From Prorocentrum cordatum (lineage: Eukaryota > Sar > Dinophyceae > Prorocentrales > Prorocentraceae), in assembly GCA_963575745.1 (NCBI GenBank), contig CAUYUJ010011148.1, positions 61,952 to 125,951 on the forward strand: DNA of 64,000 nt, written 5' to 3'. The position numbers and the translations under genes are program-made. Position 1 is the stretch's first letter, and each line of letters begins with the position of its first letter. The notes under the pieces are model-generated. The model saw only the letters and a list, made by a program, of their open reading frames with translations, searched no databases and was not told the origin of the DNA. Positions 21,720-32,782 of this stretch are shown one piece after another.

Positions 21720-22560
21720 GGAGGAAGGAAAAATGTCGACGGGGATCGATCGATCGAGCTCTGTGGCCAGTTCGGTGCTACTTCCTCTCGGCGTTAGAGC
21801 TGAGCTGCGTTGAATATTATAGTGTGGCCTTACTGTGTTCACTGTGTGGAATGTACGGAGGGAGTCAAGAGGAGGACAGCTTGCAGGCGGCGACGTTTGA
21901 GCCGCAGGCGATACCTGTCTAGGCCTCTCGGCCTGTGCAGCCTGGCGAGGGGGCGGGGGGCGCGGCCCGCGGCGGCTTGCGACCGCACAAAGCTCGTGCG
22001 AGGGAGGGGCGTGCGGAGGAGGAGGGGGGCGGAAAGGGAGGGAGGGAGGGATGAAGGAGAAGAGAGGGGCAGAGGAGGCGCAGCTGGAGGCTCTCACGCT
22101 GGCGGTGGGCAGGCACCAGCCCACTTCCTACCAATTTAGGCGGCGAGCTGGCCGCGCTCGATGGTGTCCGAGGGGTGGAAGAAGGGAGGAGCGGGAGAGA
22201 GGAAGGGATGGGGGTACGCAGGGAAAGGGAGGTGGGGAGGGAGGTGGTGAGGCAGGGATGGGGAGGGATGGATGGATAGGGTGAGGCGGAGGATGGATGG
22301 AAAGATGGGGCAGGGAGACTGATAATGAGATATGAAGATGATGAGGGGGTGAAGGTGGAAGGAGGAAGGGCAGTGGAAAGGATTATGCGCGTCGAAGATC
22401 AGGGCCGCGTGGGCCTACAGGACCAGGCTGTGGATTTCCATATGGCGGCGGAGCTGCGGGGCCAGTGCCTGATCCGTCCAAGACCGACGCACGTGTGCTA
22501 CTAATCAGCCGATGTCTCACCCGTTGTGTGGCTCCTGCTCCTCCCTCCATCCCTGCTCGT
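21720..22560. other. Intergenic DNA with purine-rich stretches
   Basis: Includes GGAGGG and GGGAGGGATG-rich DNA (22015-22300). No gene, RNA or terminal repeat is recognised. Confidence 0.5.
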
Positions 22561-22564
22561 CATC

Positions 22565-22678
22565 CTTTCTGTCCCCTCCTCCTCCGCCTCCTCCTCCTCC
22601 TCCGCCTCCTCCTCCTTCCCTTACCACCTCCTCCTCTTCCTCCTCCTCCTCCTCCTCCTTCTCCCCTCCTCCTCCTGG
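22565..22678 (+). repeat. TCC-rich microsatellite
   Basis: TCC triplets with CGCC interruptions; low-complexity shadow frames on both strands. Confidence 0.9.
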
Positions 22679-22984
22679 TCCGTCCTGTGCTCGGCCCTTC
22701 GGCGCCGTTCGCCCGGCGCAGTTCGAGCCCGCGGCCGCTCAGCGTCGTGGCAGCGTCGCCCTGGAGGCTGACGAGCCACAGCGGGGGGCGCTTCGCGCTT
22801 GCGTTCCTCTCTGCTTCCCGCTTGCTCGCGGGGGGGCCTCCTCGCCCCTCCCTCTCCCTCCCCCCCAGGCCGACCGCCCAAGACGGGTGTGCAGGGCCCC
22901 TTTGGCCGACAGCGCCGGCCAAAGTGCTCCAGGTGCGGCGCGCTTGCCCGCCAGCCCGTGGACGGGACTCCGCCCAGATTGTCT

Positions 22985-23799
22985 GATCTCTGCGTCCCTC
23001 CTGCCTCCCCCAGAGTCGCGTTGCAAACGAAAGGTTGTCGCTGTCGTTTTGGTCCACCCGTGGGCGATCACAGAGGCACTCGCGCTCGGGCGTGAGCTTT
23101 CCCGGCAAGTGGATGTTGCGCAGGGCCTCCGCGCTGATGGGACCCATCGTCCCTGAAACTGTCACGCAAGACTCTCATGGCGCCAGCGTGGTGGCTGGCG
23201 AGCTTGATTCACGTCTTCGGGCTCAGCGTCAGCACCGTCAACATGGGCCAAGCGAGCTTTCCTAGCCCGCTCGTCTGCCTTCCCGTCTCCGTCGAGCTCC
23301 ACCTGCGCCCGCTTGCCATCGGTTGCCGCGTTCTGGCCGAGGTGAGCTTTGCGTTCGATGCTGCTGATGCAGCTGTTTTTTGTTGGCCAGGCCTGCCCAC
23401 AGGGGGGGTCCTCTGACCGACATGGGCCGTGCAGAACGCGTTGGCTCGATGGCGCAGCTGGCCCCATCGATGCAGCCAGCTTGAAGCTTGGAAGCCGCCG
23501 CTCACGAACTTGCCGAGCTCCACCTCCTCGGCGCAGTCCGCGCCATCCCCGCGGACTTGCCCAGAGCCCTCAAACAGCGACACCTCTGCCCAGGTTGCCG
23601 TCATGAGATTGCCTCCAGTGTCCAAGGCTGCGACGGCCCCACTGCGCGGATCTTGGGAAGGGCGCGGACCCCTCCCGAGCCGTCTAAGACGACGAAACGG
23701 CCTAGATCCACGAGCGGCGTCATCCCATGCTGTGACGCTCCTGTCCGGCAGGGCTGTAACGTCCAGGAAGATAGCCCCCGTCGCGAGGGGTCCGTGCAA
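22985..23799 (-). pseudogene. Possible retroelement RNase H remnant on the minus strand
   Basis: In the minus frame starting at 23467, ISSIERKAHLGQNAA is followed about 20 residues later by DGDGKADERARKARLAH. That order, with a K-x-H-type element before a G-(N/D)-x-x-A-D-x-x-A motif, matches the C-terminal half of retroelement RNase H domains. Upstream (minus frame from 23799) lies GAIFLDVTALPDRSVTAWDD, a possible but poor match to the opening strand. A downstream frame (23165 leftward) continues with ordinary composition. Several frames are needed, so the copy is decayed. Family and boundaries are unknown. Confidence 0.3.
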
Positions 23800-23934
23800 G
23801 GGTTTCCCAGCTGCTCCACTTGGTCAGCTGCTCTTCTGCGATCGGGTGGGAGAGCGTCTCTCCGCCAGGTCGCGTGGGCGTCACAACGGCAGCGCTTGCG
23901 GAAGAGAAAGGCCGAGAGGTTCGATATATACATA

Positions 23935-23998
23935 TATATATAGAGAGAGAGACATAGAGAGAGAGGGAGAGAGACACAGAGAGACACAAGGAGAAAAG

Positions 23999-24036
<38 letters not shown>

Positions 24037-24295
24037 CAAAGGTAGAGAGGGAGAGAGAGAGAGACCGGAGGAGAGAGGGAGAGATAAGGAGAGACGGATA
24101 GAGAGAGAGATGCGGATCTAATACTTGTATTTAATTAAATGTAGAAAAAGAGCGCAAGATAGAGAAAGAGAGAGAGAGAGAGAACAAGCCAAAACGACAA
24201 ATATAACTAAACATCTACTTATCAAGAGAAAGAAAACGATAAAGAGAAAAAGAGAGAGAGAGAGCAAACGAGAGAGAGAGAGAGAGATAATGAAG
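23935..24295 (+). repeat. (GA)n-rich microsatellite
   Basis: AGAG-rich DNA with a short TATATA start, a non-repetitive AT-rich interruption at about 24110-24150, and further GA blocks to 24287. Frames here are low-complexity. Confidence 0.9.
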
Positions 24296-24617
24296 GCGTC
24301 GGCCCGCCGAAGGCTAAGTGGGCCGCGCGAGGCGGCCGCGCTCCGCCACGAATGGAAGCGCGCGGCGTGGCGGCTCCGACCCGTCGGCTTCCGCACGAGC
24401 CGTTCGCTGTGGTGGCCGCAGGGCGGGCACGCTGTGGGACATCACGACGGGCCTCCTCGGCCCCGAGCTGCAGCCCAGCGCCAGCGGGAGCTCTGGACGG
24501 GAGTTCTGGACGACAAACGCGTGGAACTGTAGTAGACTAGTCTTAGATTCGACGAGATATTCAATTCTGGGGTTCGACAAGTCTGTAGTCGTCCTACTCA
24601 AATCGGGAGCCCGATGG

Positions 24618-24818
24618 TAGAGGTCTCCCAGATGGGTTCGGAGGAGACGGGGTCGGAGGATCGCGCCGCATCGCCGATACATCGGCGATGCGGCGCGATG
24701 CGGAGCCCGATTTTCTCCACGCCGACGTCGCCGATGCATCGCCCACATCGCCGATGCATCGGCGATGCGGTGCGATCCTCCGACCCCATGAACTCGGACC
24801 CCGTCTACGAGGCCTCTA
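24618..24818. mobile_element. Inverted-repeat element, family M1, copy A
   Basis: About 201 bp bounded by TAGAGG and CCTCTA. The inverted ends continue through GACGGGGTCGGAGGATCGC, about 50 bp at each end with mismatches. The interior carries nested palindromes such as CGCCGATGCATCGGCG. Copies B and C share the ends and inner palindromes. It is non-coding and fits a MITE. Confidence 0.8.
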
Positions 24819-24829
24819 GCCCCGAGGAG

Positions 24830-26228
24830 GGCCCTATTCGATTAGGAGGTCGATTTCAGCATTGTTTTACCTCATAATAGAATCTCTTGTCGGATATACG
24901 AATAATCTGCGGCAGTTCTACGCACTTGTCGTAGATTCGAGGGGTAAATCAATTATGTAGTCGATCTCCTACTCCATTTGTACAGACGCAGACGCTGGGC
25001 TGCGGCGGCGCAGCAGCGCCGCGACGGTGCTCCAGACGATAGAGCCACTGGTCGCTCCGATCTTTTGACGTCGCAGCGCGCGTTCGGGCGAGCTGGGTGA
25101 CGGCACTGCGACCTGCCCGGATGCAGAGAGGGGAGGGGCAGAGGGGAGCGGCCGCGGGAGGAGGGGAAGGAGCAAAACCGCTCACGCGGCGGGGACGGCA
25201 GCGGGGCGACCGGGGCCGCCGAGCCGGTGCTGTTGCGCCCCGCGGCGCGCACCTCCAACATGGCCCCAGGGGGTTCGGCGAGTCTCGAGGCAGCAGAGCT
25301 TGCCGAAGCAGGCGGGCCACCGCCTGCGGACCTCGTGGTCGTTGCCACTGCCGTCGTGGACCCGGTGTATGGGCCGACGGATGCCCCGCCTGGGCCCCCG
25401 TGGATCCGCTGCCGAAGGCACGCCCGAGCCACCCGTTCGGAAGGCAGCCCTGCCCAGGTGGCCCCGACGTGTGCCATGTGATGGCCTGCTCGTGGTGCCG
25501 ATGGCGAGCGACCGCAGAGTGCCTACTCGCAAACGCCCGAAGCGAAAACATAGGTTTGCCTTGATGTGATGTTCACCCCTCCCCCCCGCGGCGGACCCGC
25601 CCTGCGAGTCGTAGAATGCGCTTGCCTAGTCGCGGTGTCCGCCCCCCCGGCTGCGAGGGGCGCGCCCCGGGTCGGGGGCCGCTCCACTGGGCCTCGGGGG
25701 CCTCGGGCCCTGGCGCCCGTGCTCCTCGGAGCTGCCTCGGGCGCCCGCCCGGGCATGTCAGCGGCGGCGGCGCCCCGGGCGCCCCGAGCCAGGCGCTTCC
25801 TGATCCAGAGCCGCCGCCCGGGGGATCGATCCTCGGGGTCCTCGGCAGGCGATGTTCCTGGGAAAAAAAGGTTCCGCCTCGCACAGAGGGCCTCTGCCGT
25901 GCGCCTCGTCCGGGCCGGCGCGGGATTCGGTGGGGCGCTCCCGGCGCAGCAGGGCCCTGTGGGGCCCCTGCGCCCCTGGCACGCCGCGCCGCGGTCTCCC
26001 CGGTGCGGGAGGCTGCGTCTGCATCCAGGTCGCGGCGGGCGCCTTGCGAGGGCGCCGAGCGGGTGAGGGGGGGTCCTCAAGGGACGGGGGTTCATCCAGA
26101 CGGGGGTCAGCCAGGGCGCCGGATCTTGCACGATCGTGCAGGGCCAGGGGTGCATTCACCCAGGCTGGGGTGCAGGATCCTGCAGGACCCTCCAGGATCT
26201 CGCTGGATCCTGCAGAGCCTGATTAGTT
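24830..26228. other. GC-rich intergenic DNA, nothing recognised
   Basis: Frames at 25097-25564 and 25566-26066 (plus) and several minus-strand frames stay open because of high GC. None has a recognisable domain. A short CAGGATC/GGATCCTGCA-type repeat lies near 26170-26215, beside M1 copy B. Confidence 0.45.
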
Positions 26229-26416
26229 CTAGGCCTCCTAGATGGGGTCGGAGTAGATGGGGTCGGAGGATCGCGCCGCAACGCCGATGCATCGTCGACG
26301 TGGCTCGATGTGGAGCTCGACTTCTCCACGCCGACGTCGCCGATGCACCTCCGACGTCGGCGATGCGGCGCGATCCTCCGACCACACCTACTCCGACCCC
26401 AGCTAGGAGGCCTCTG
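26229..26416. mobile_element. Inverted-repeat element, family M1, copy B
   Basis: Left end TAGGCCTCCTAGATGGGGTC; right end is the inverted GAGGCCTCCTAGCTGGGGTC. Both continue into GGTCGGAGGATCGCGCCGC. About 190 bp, non-coding, with CGATGCATCG inside. Confidence 0.8.
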
Positions 26417-26419
26417 CTG

Positions 26420-27650
26420 ATTGAAACGGGTCTGGACTGGCCCGGGTAAGAAGGTCCGCGGTGGCGGCGGGCGCCGGCGGGGCCGCCGAGGGTGAGGTCC
26501 CGGCCGTCCTGCTCCGGGAGCTCGGCCTCCAGTGTGCGGGTGTGTGGCGAGCGGGCAATCGGAGCCGCCCCAACATCTTAATGCCGTGTGTGCGTCGCCC
26601 CTCCCCCCCAGGGGCGATGCGCGCACTGAGAAGACCTTGCAGTATATGCGCCGTGGCGGGTGCTTTCTGGCCAAACCGCGATGGAAACGATACGTATACT
26701 ATGAGATGGGTGTACTCATGTTCGGGTCGGGGGGGCGCCTCCAAGGAGGACATCTAGTATTCGTATGTCTCTGTGCGTCCCAGCCACTCCACCCTGAGCG
26801 CCCGTTGGTCTTCGCCTCGCTGGCGGCGGCCTGGTCTGGTCGATCTCGTAGCCGAGCGCCTCGTGGGCGGCGGCCGCTGCCAGCTCAGAGGCTATCGTAT
26901 GACAGGGAGCCGGGCCGCGAGGCCCGAGACGTCGGAGATCTGCGCTCAAGATGCTGAAGCAGTGGCGAGGCGTCCTCCGAGCATTTTCTTCGGGTGCAGA
27001 GCAAAGGGTGACATCTGAAATGCCGTTTCGATGTATTTTCGAAGTTTGAATCTGCAAAAGGTGAATCACGAGACGGATTGGAGTTCGAGGTGCGAGAGCC
27101 CATATGGATTTAAATCTGAGCCCTCCACCCTAAGAACATGCTCAGGTCTTGGCTGGCCTATCGGCCCACCAACGAATGCTCTAGGAGCCTTTCTGTGGTC
27201 TGCGCGGCATGTTCTCCGAGAACATGTCGGGCTGAGACCGTCCTGTTTTCTCAACACAGCGTGCTCAGGGTCTCAGTGCATTGCCTTTGTGCTGAGCGCA
27301 TCCTTGGGCTGCCAAGGTTAAGTCGGGCGTGTCCCTCTCCAGGAGGAATTTCCAAACATATGTTTAAACCATGATTTGGGATACATGTTTGACGATGTTT
27401 GGATTATTCGTGGAGTATGTTCTGATTCTCTTGTACTCCTCGTCCAACATCCGCCTGCGGATTATTCCGCGGGGCGGTCGGCCCCTGCTCCACGGGAGGC
27501 GCGCCCGCCGCCAGGCCTGCCACGGCCGCCGCGCGGAGCGCCGAGAGGATCGGCCGCCTGGCGAGCGCCGTCGAGCACGAGGGCTCAACCAGCAATAGTC
27601 GTCGCGCCGCGCACGGGGAACGGTTCCTAACCACTTATGACCCTGCCCTT
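26420..27650. other. Intergenic DNA with AGAACATG words
   Basis: No gene is recognised. AAGAACATG or GAGAACATG-type words at 27132 and 27214 recur at 27932, 27952 and 27969, and the fragment GTGGCGAGGCGTCCT (26963) recurs in related form as ATGGCGAGGCGTCCT (27823). This suggests diverged copies of one unit. Confidence 0.4.
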
Positions 27651-27654
27651 TCCC

Positions 27655-27765
27655 TCCTCCCCCCCCCTCCTCTTCCTCCTCCTCTTCCTCCTCCTCCTCC
27701 CCCTTCTCCTCCTCCTCCTCCCCCTTCTCCTCCTCCTCTCCCTCCTCCTCGTTCTCAGATTCTGC
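27655..27765 (+). repeat. TCC-rich microsatellite
   Basis: TCC and TTCCTCC triplets. The next 390 bp hold the second cluster of AGAACATG words and no gene. Confidence 0.9.
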
Positions 27766-28156
27766 GCTCGGTGCGCCGACGGCGGAGGAGCGCCATCACG
27801 ACGGCTCAACCAGCATTTAAGCAATGGCGAGGCGTCCTGGCGTGCCCGTAGGCATACCAAACAATGTTCGAGATGTTCTCTGAACTTTTCTGGCTGGGAC
27901 TGTCTTGTTTAGCACATCGGCTTTATGTTCTGAGAACATTGTCTGTGTCCTTAGAACATGTCTGGGTTCTAAGAACATGTCGTGGTAGGCCTGTAGGAAT
28001 GCCGGGACGTTCGGTCCCTGCTCAAATCATGGGGGGATGAGTTTATGACGTTCCTACCTGCTTTGGCCTTGCTCACCAATACTTTCGAGCACCGGGAGAG
28101 TAGCAATATCGGAGGGAGGTCACGTGTCGGGGCCTGGGAGACGATACTCTTTGGAC

Positions 28157-28335
28157 ACTGGGGTCGGAGCAGGTGGGGTCGGAGGATAGCGCCGCATCGG
28201 CGATGCATCGGCGATGCGGCTCGATGTGAAGCCCAATATTCTCCATGCCGTCGTCGCCGATGCATTGCCGATGCATCGGCGATGCGGCGAGATCCTCCAA
28301 CCCCGCCTACTCGGACCCCATCTAGGAGGCCTCTA
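28157..28335. mobile_element. Inverted-repeat element, family M1, copy C
   Basis: The right end, read inverted, is TAGAGGCCTCCTAGATGGGG. The left end is diverged but resumes at GGGGTCGGAGCAGGTGGGGT. The interior has CATCGGCGATGCATCGGCGA and an ATATTCTCCATGCCG centre, equivalent to TTTTCTCCACGCCG in copy A. Confidence 0.75.
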
Positions 28336-28339
28336 ATTA

Positions 28340-29000
28340 CGTGCATGCGCAGACGACCTGTAATCGGCCACGTCTTATATTTGTCGCTATCACCCTCTGG
28401 CGCAAAAAAATCTGCCCGCGGCGGCGGTCGCCGACCATCATTTCAACCCAATCGCGCGCAAGGTCTCTCGCCTCCAATAGCGTGCCGCTCTAGCGGCCCG
28501 CGTAAGCCGCGGCGTAAGGTCGCTGTGCCATCTCGCGTGCGACCCTTTTTTCTGTCGTCGCCCAGGTGTGCGACCAGGTGCAACCAGTGAGGCGCAGCTG
28601 GCTTGCGCTCTCGGGAGGCATCAGCTCCGAGCCATCGCCCTCCAAGTCGACAGTGCGCCCCAGCGTCCACAGCCACACAGGTGAATCTGTGTATAGTTGT
28701 CTATGCATATGACGAGCGCGCCGTTCCAGTGCCCTGATCTATGTATCGTGCACTTGGCGCCACTGTCTTGAGAAGTCCGGCAGCGCCAGCGTCATGCATT
28801 CGCTCGGTCGCTTAGGGCTCCCAGTAGGTGTTCAGGACTAGTGGGAGGGAGGGGGGGATGGAGGAGGAAGCGGGAGGATGGAGCTGGAGGAGGGTGTTCA
28901 AGGGGCCCAGCGGATGTGTTGGAGTCCCAGGGGGTTTTGCAGGAGAAAGTTCCAGTGAAGACAAGTGAGTAGTAGAGGGGGAGGGGATACGGGAGGAGGA
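28340..29000. other. Intergenic DNA, nothing recognised
   Basis: Mixed composition; short conflicting frames only. Confidence 0.5.
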
Positions 29001-29004
29001 GGAA

Positions 29005-29140
29005 CGGCATGAGGAGGACGAGGAGGAGGAGGAGGAGGAGGAGGAGAGGGAGGAGGAGGGGGGGGGGGGGGGGCAGGTTGCGGAGGGGGAGAGGGGAGGG
29101 GCATGTGGAGGAGGAAGGGGAGGAGGAGGGGGAGGAGGGG
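29005..29140 (+). repeat. (GGA)n microsatellite with a long G run
   Basis: GGA triplets interrupted by about 18 consecutive G near 29056-29073. The flanking 29150-29640 has GACGACC-type short repeats and no recognised gene. Confidence 0.95.
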
Positions 29141-29639
29141 GGAAAGGCCACCTCCGCGTCCTCCTCGTCCTCGCGGCGCCTCGCTCCCGCGACCGCGACG
29201 ACGACCATGACGCCCAACACCGCGACGCCCACGACCACGACCCACGACGACCGTGACGACGACGGCGACCTGCGGCGGCCCCTGCGTGTCGCCGTGACAG
29301 CGGCGGCGGCGAGAGGAGCGATATGCGGCACCGCCCACGCAGAGACTGGACGCCGACGACCAGTGCGACGACGAGTGCCTAGACGCGGACCACTGCGGTG
29401 CGGAGAACAGGCCTGCTGGTTGCCTCGGAGCGTGGCGTGGGGGTGAGGGGAGGTTCGAGCAGGAGGAGGACGAGGGGGAGAGAAGTGGCAGAAGCTTTGA
29501 GGAGGAGGAGGGGAGGAGGGGAAGCAGGGAGGTTCGCGGAGGAGGACCGTAAAATCCTAGGAGCTGTCTAGCGAGTTTCCGCCTTGAAACAGAGCCAGCC
29601 TCAATCCATGGCAAATGCTGTGCAATGGTGTCCGCTTGG

Positions 29640-30170
29640 CAGTAAAAACTCGGACACTCTCAAGCGATAACCCCGAGTTGAAAATGAGCAACCCTCCATC
29701 CGTGTAGGTGGTGAATACTTTCAGTAACCGGCTCATTAAAACAAACTAAGGATTTCTTAGTATATGAACATGCGATGATAAGGCGCAGCTTGAACATGAA
29801 CAGCCCTCCATCCGTGAAACCATTAGGAACTGTTACGACAATTGTGAGCGGCCCAGAGACGAACGCCACATTTTGAAAACGACCCCCCCTATCAGGGTAC
29901 TTGTCGGAAGCTTTTCAGACGAAGGCGCGTGGCGTTAAAAACCTGTACCACATGTTCAAAACTACTCCCATCATTCCGTGCAGCTGCTGGTGACTTCTAA
30001 GACTGATGTGCGATGCGCAAATTCCAGACCCACCTGTTCAAAACGACCCCCATCCATTTGTGCAGCTGCTGGGGTCAGCAAGACAAATTTGCGCTGCATT
30101 TTGAATGCCATTCCCGCTGTCAGTTCAGCTGCTGGAAGCGCCATTCTCCGTAGCGACCACGGGTGAGATA
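29640..30170 (+). repeat. Degenerate tandem repeats around CCCTCCATCCGTG and GTGCAGCTGCTGG
   Basis: CCCTCCATCCGTG occurs near 29693 and 29803. TTCAAAAC(T/G)AC followed by CCATC, then GTGCAGCTGCTGG, occurs near 29955 and 30037, with a related TTCAGCTGCTGG near 30122. Probably a decayed satellite with a period of about 80-110 bp. Confidence 0.5.
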
Positions 30171-30405
30171 ATCTCATGAGAAGCGCCTGTCACGCCCTAC
30201 CGACACGTCAGGCGGTCAGACGACGAGGAGTCCTCTACAAGGAAACGGGATTGAGAAGGGGATGAGGAGGAAGGGAAGAGCAGGGAGACGTAAATGGCGT
30301 TTTTTTGTGACCCCCTTACTTTTCGGCCTCAACTGAAGTCTCACTTCCTGGGTTTCACGCGCCATCAGGGGCAATCTCGATGACGCACATTGCCAGCTGA
30401 TTCAT

Positions 30406-31284
30406 TTGAGCTTGACCTCGAGGTTGTGCTCCCTGGGAGCAACAAAGTCGCCTGAAGTGACCAGGATGGGCCCCATGAGTGGTCCTGGGTCATATGCTGT
30501 TCGGACTTGGCCGATATGCGGAAGAGGACGGAGGAGGAGGAGCAGGGAGAGCAGAAGGGAGGTCGTGGAGCAGGACGAGGAGGAGGAGCAGGACGAGGAG
30601 GAGGAGGAGCAGGAGCAGGGGCAAGAGGAAAAGGAGCAGGACCTCTGCTCCCTGCCTCCTCTCCCTCCTCGCCCCGGGACCCCACAGAGGCCCCCGAACC
30701 CGGAGAACCTCGTGTGCGGCATGGACGTCCGGCCTCTGCTGCCCGTCGCGCTGGCCGTGTCCACCGTGCTGGGGGCTTGGGGCCCAGCGGCGCCAGAAAG
30801 GCCCGCGGATGCCGACTGCACGCGAGGCTTTCCACAAAGGGCCTTGCCCTCGAGGAGGAGGGGGAGGAGGGAAGGAGTTGCCATCTTCCTCGGCGGAAGG
30901 TCGGCGGAAGCCGGCGGGAGTAAGAGTCGACCTCTTAAAAGAGATGGCAACATTTTGGGGTTCAGGGTTTCCGGAACCCGCCACGTAGGGGTGACCCCTC
31001 GGAGTGACCTGGGGTTTCCCGATCGCCGAACGCGACACGGTAGTAGCATCTTGCGCGCTCGTGTTTGTCCCCCCCAGCCCCCAAGAAGCCGCGCACAAAG
31101 GTTACTCTCACACAGAGTCACTATTGCGCGTAGCCGAGCTGATGCGATTCGAGCGCTGGAGATCGAGATTTGGCGGCGTTCTAGGTCACGGTTCGGCCTC
31201 TGGGGGCCTCCAGTGAGACCAGCCCAAGACCTCCAGAGGCCTCTGGGGACCTCCGCGTTGCTGGGGGGTCGAGCATCGTCCTGA
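30406..31284 (+). CDS. Unrecognised open frame crossing a GGA repeat (292 codons)
   Basis: The frame passes through a GGA microsatellite (30525-30630, acidic repeats) and then a stretch starting MDVRPLLPVALAVSTVLGAW at 30721 that looks like a hydrophobic leader. No domain follows, and the opposite strand is also open. Part of it (30829-30930) is a dispersed repeat shared with 49.4 kb, which argues against a genuine gene. Confidence 0.12.
   Translation: MSLTSRLCSLGATKSPEVTRMGPMSGPGSYAVRTWPICGRGRRRRSRESRREVVEQDEEEEQDEEEEEQEQGQEEKEQDLCSLPPLPPRPGTPQRPPNPENLVCGMDVRPLLPVALAVSTVLGAWGPAAPERPADADCTRGFPQRALPSRRRGRREGVAIFLGGRSAEAGGSKSRPLKRDGNILGFRVSGTRHVGVTPRSDLGFPDRRTRHGSSILRARVCPPQPPRSRAQRLLSHRVTIARSRADAIRALEIEIWRRSRSRFGLWGPPVRPAQDLQRPLGTSALLGGRASS
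30829..30930 (+). repeat. Dispersed repeat R6, copy 1
   Basis: Shares GGGCCTTG(C/T)C(C/T)TCGAGGA, GGAGTTG(C/T)CATCT, AAGGTCGGCGGAAGC and AAGCCGGCGG with 49338-49490 in the same orientation. Confidence 0.55.
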
Positions 31285-31477
31285 GAGAAGGGGCAATGGA
31301 GTCCCAGAGGAGGAACAAGTAGTTACCCATATGGCTACCTTTCGGCCGCTTCCCCCTTTTATCTGCCTCTTGAGAGGCCCTCGTCGGCACTGCGGGATTC
31401 GCTTCGAAACTCTGGTCAGAACGCACCCTGGGAGAGGTCCTGGGAGTACTGTGGCATCGGTATCTTTTTGTCGGGGG

Positions 31478-31642
31478 TGGACATAACCCCCAACAGTGAC
31501 ATGTCGATTAGTGAATTGTCCGTTTTCGGTTCTCGAGAGGGCGCCGTGGCCGTTATTTTCCAGGCTTGCGCCCGCCAGGTTTGGGCCCCAGGTCGTCTTC
31601 ACTAAACCACGTTTTACTAAAATGGGGTCTGTCCATCCCCGA
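31478..31642 (+). repeat. Dispersed repeat R2, copy 1
   Basis: Aligns over about 140-165 bp with 56393-56562. Shared features are a small hairpin at the left, (A/C)CATGTCGATT or GCACGTCGATT, CGAGAGGGCGCCGTGGCCGT or the related CGAGAGGGCGTCGCGGCCGT, CCAGGT, GTTTTACT or GTTTACTT, and GTCCA(T/C)C(C/G)CCGAT. No coding function is seen. 31650-32220 has nothing else recognised. Confidence 0.6.
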
Positions 31643-32222
31643 TGTTGTCTTCCCAACTCTCAGGCTCCTATGGCTCTCGCTGAGCATGAGGACCGCTAAC
31701 AACCTACAGTCAGGAGCGTTTGCTAAGCGTGTCGCGCCGGCTGATCTGGCCCACCACGCTTCGGCGCGCAACGTCAAGCACGTCCTGGTCCTCAAAGGTC
31801 AACGTCCCGACCCTTTCCCAGCTGTAGCGGTACGCTATCCGCCCGCAGATAAAGCGTGTCGCCGGGGCCGCCGCCGCGACACGCTAGGCAACATATCTTC
31901 ATCCGACCCGCATCATAAATCTTCAGACAAAAAGTTAATTTTCATGGACTCCAGATTTCGTGGAAGAAAATCATGAATCGGTATCCGACCTTGGGCATTT
32001 TCTTGGAGCTGTTCTTCCCGTAGAATGTTCGTATATCTGGATCTGGACTACTGTGCAAGGAAACGCTCCGAATGACCGTTTTCTTCGCCGATTTTTTCAA
32101 CTCTGAGCTGGAGGCTGGAGCGCAGTCATGAGGAACAACTGGTCAGGGGGTGATCCCTGGGGTCTGGGACCTGTTCCCACAAGTCAAGGGAGGAAACTAC
32201 ACCCGGACCCGATGATCGGCGT

Positions 32223-32343
32223 GTGTTAAACGGCCCTGGGAGTTTACTCAACAGCCCTGCCCTGTTCGATTCCTTCTTTGGGTGCGTTTACAAAACGGCT
32301 TCGCGTACCGGGGTGAGTATTATGAGGGTGGATGTTGTGCCTA
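32223..32343 (+). repeat. Dispersed repeat R3, copy 1
   Basis: Shares ACGGCCCTGGG, CAACAGCCCTGCCCTGTT or GAACAGCCCTGCCCTGTT, GATTCCTT, AAACGGC, TCGCGT and CCGGGGTG with 45826-45940 in the same orientation. The pair brackets the copia element, but the distances to its LTRs differ (about 230 bp and 3.8 kb), so they are not part of that insertion. Confidence 0.65.
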
Positions 32344-32570
32344 AGAGACCCCTTTCTTTCATGGTAAGCGGGAGTGGGGCGGGGCCTGCCACAAACCAGA
32401 GTTGCGGCCCGTCATCTGGTTGATGGGCATTTGGTCTCCTCGTGTTGGAGGCGCCACCAGGATCTCGAAGGAACGCGGCCAAGAGTACGCCATCCTCCTC
32501 TCCCCTCTACCTCTCTCAACGTCCCTTCGCGATGGCTCACTCCTCGTCCTCTGCCCGCTTCCTCCCTTCG

Positions 32571-32727
32571 GATGTCGTGTCCCACTCCTCCTCCTCCTCC
32601 CTCTCTGTGTCTGCCGTCGCCTATTCGGTTTTGCGTCCGAGACCGGACGATGACAGGAGTTTCGGCTTCTCCGAGGGCGCTCGCGAGGATAAACTATTGC
32701 CCGCCTCTCTTCCAGGGTCCAGTTTCA
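32571..32727 (+). repeat. Copia 5' LTR (157 bp)
   Basis: Starts GATGTCGTGTCCCACTCC and ends AGTTTCA, with a TCC microsatellite of five units near its start against four in the 3' LTR. The left flank CTTCG is the target duplication. A promoter is expected in an LTR, but I cannot identify one. Confidence 0.9.
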
Positions 32728-32745
32728 ATTGTAGCCAGAGCGTGA
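32728..32745 (+). promoter_or_regulatory. Possible primer-binding site of the copia element
   Basis: Directly after the 5' LTR is ATTGTAGCCAGAGC, which resembles the TGGTATCAGAGC site complementary to initiator methionine tRNA used by many copia elements, with a few differences and one extra base. The position is right; the match is imperfect. Confidence 0.4.
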
Positions 32746-32782
32746 CTCACGAGACGGAGAAGCAGGCGAGCGTCGCTGAGCG

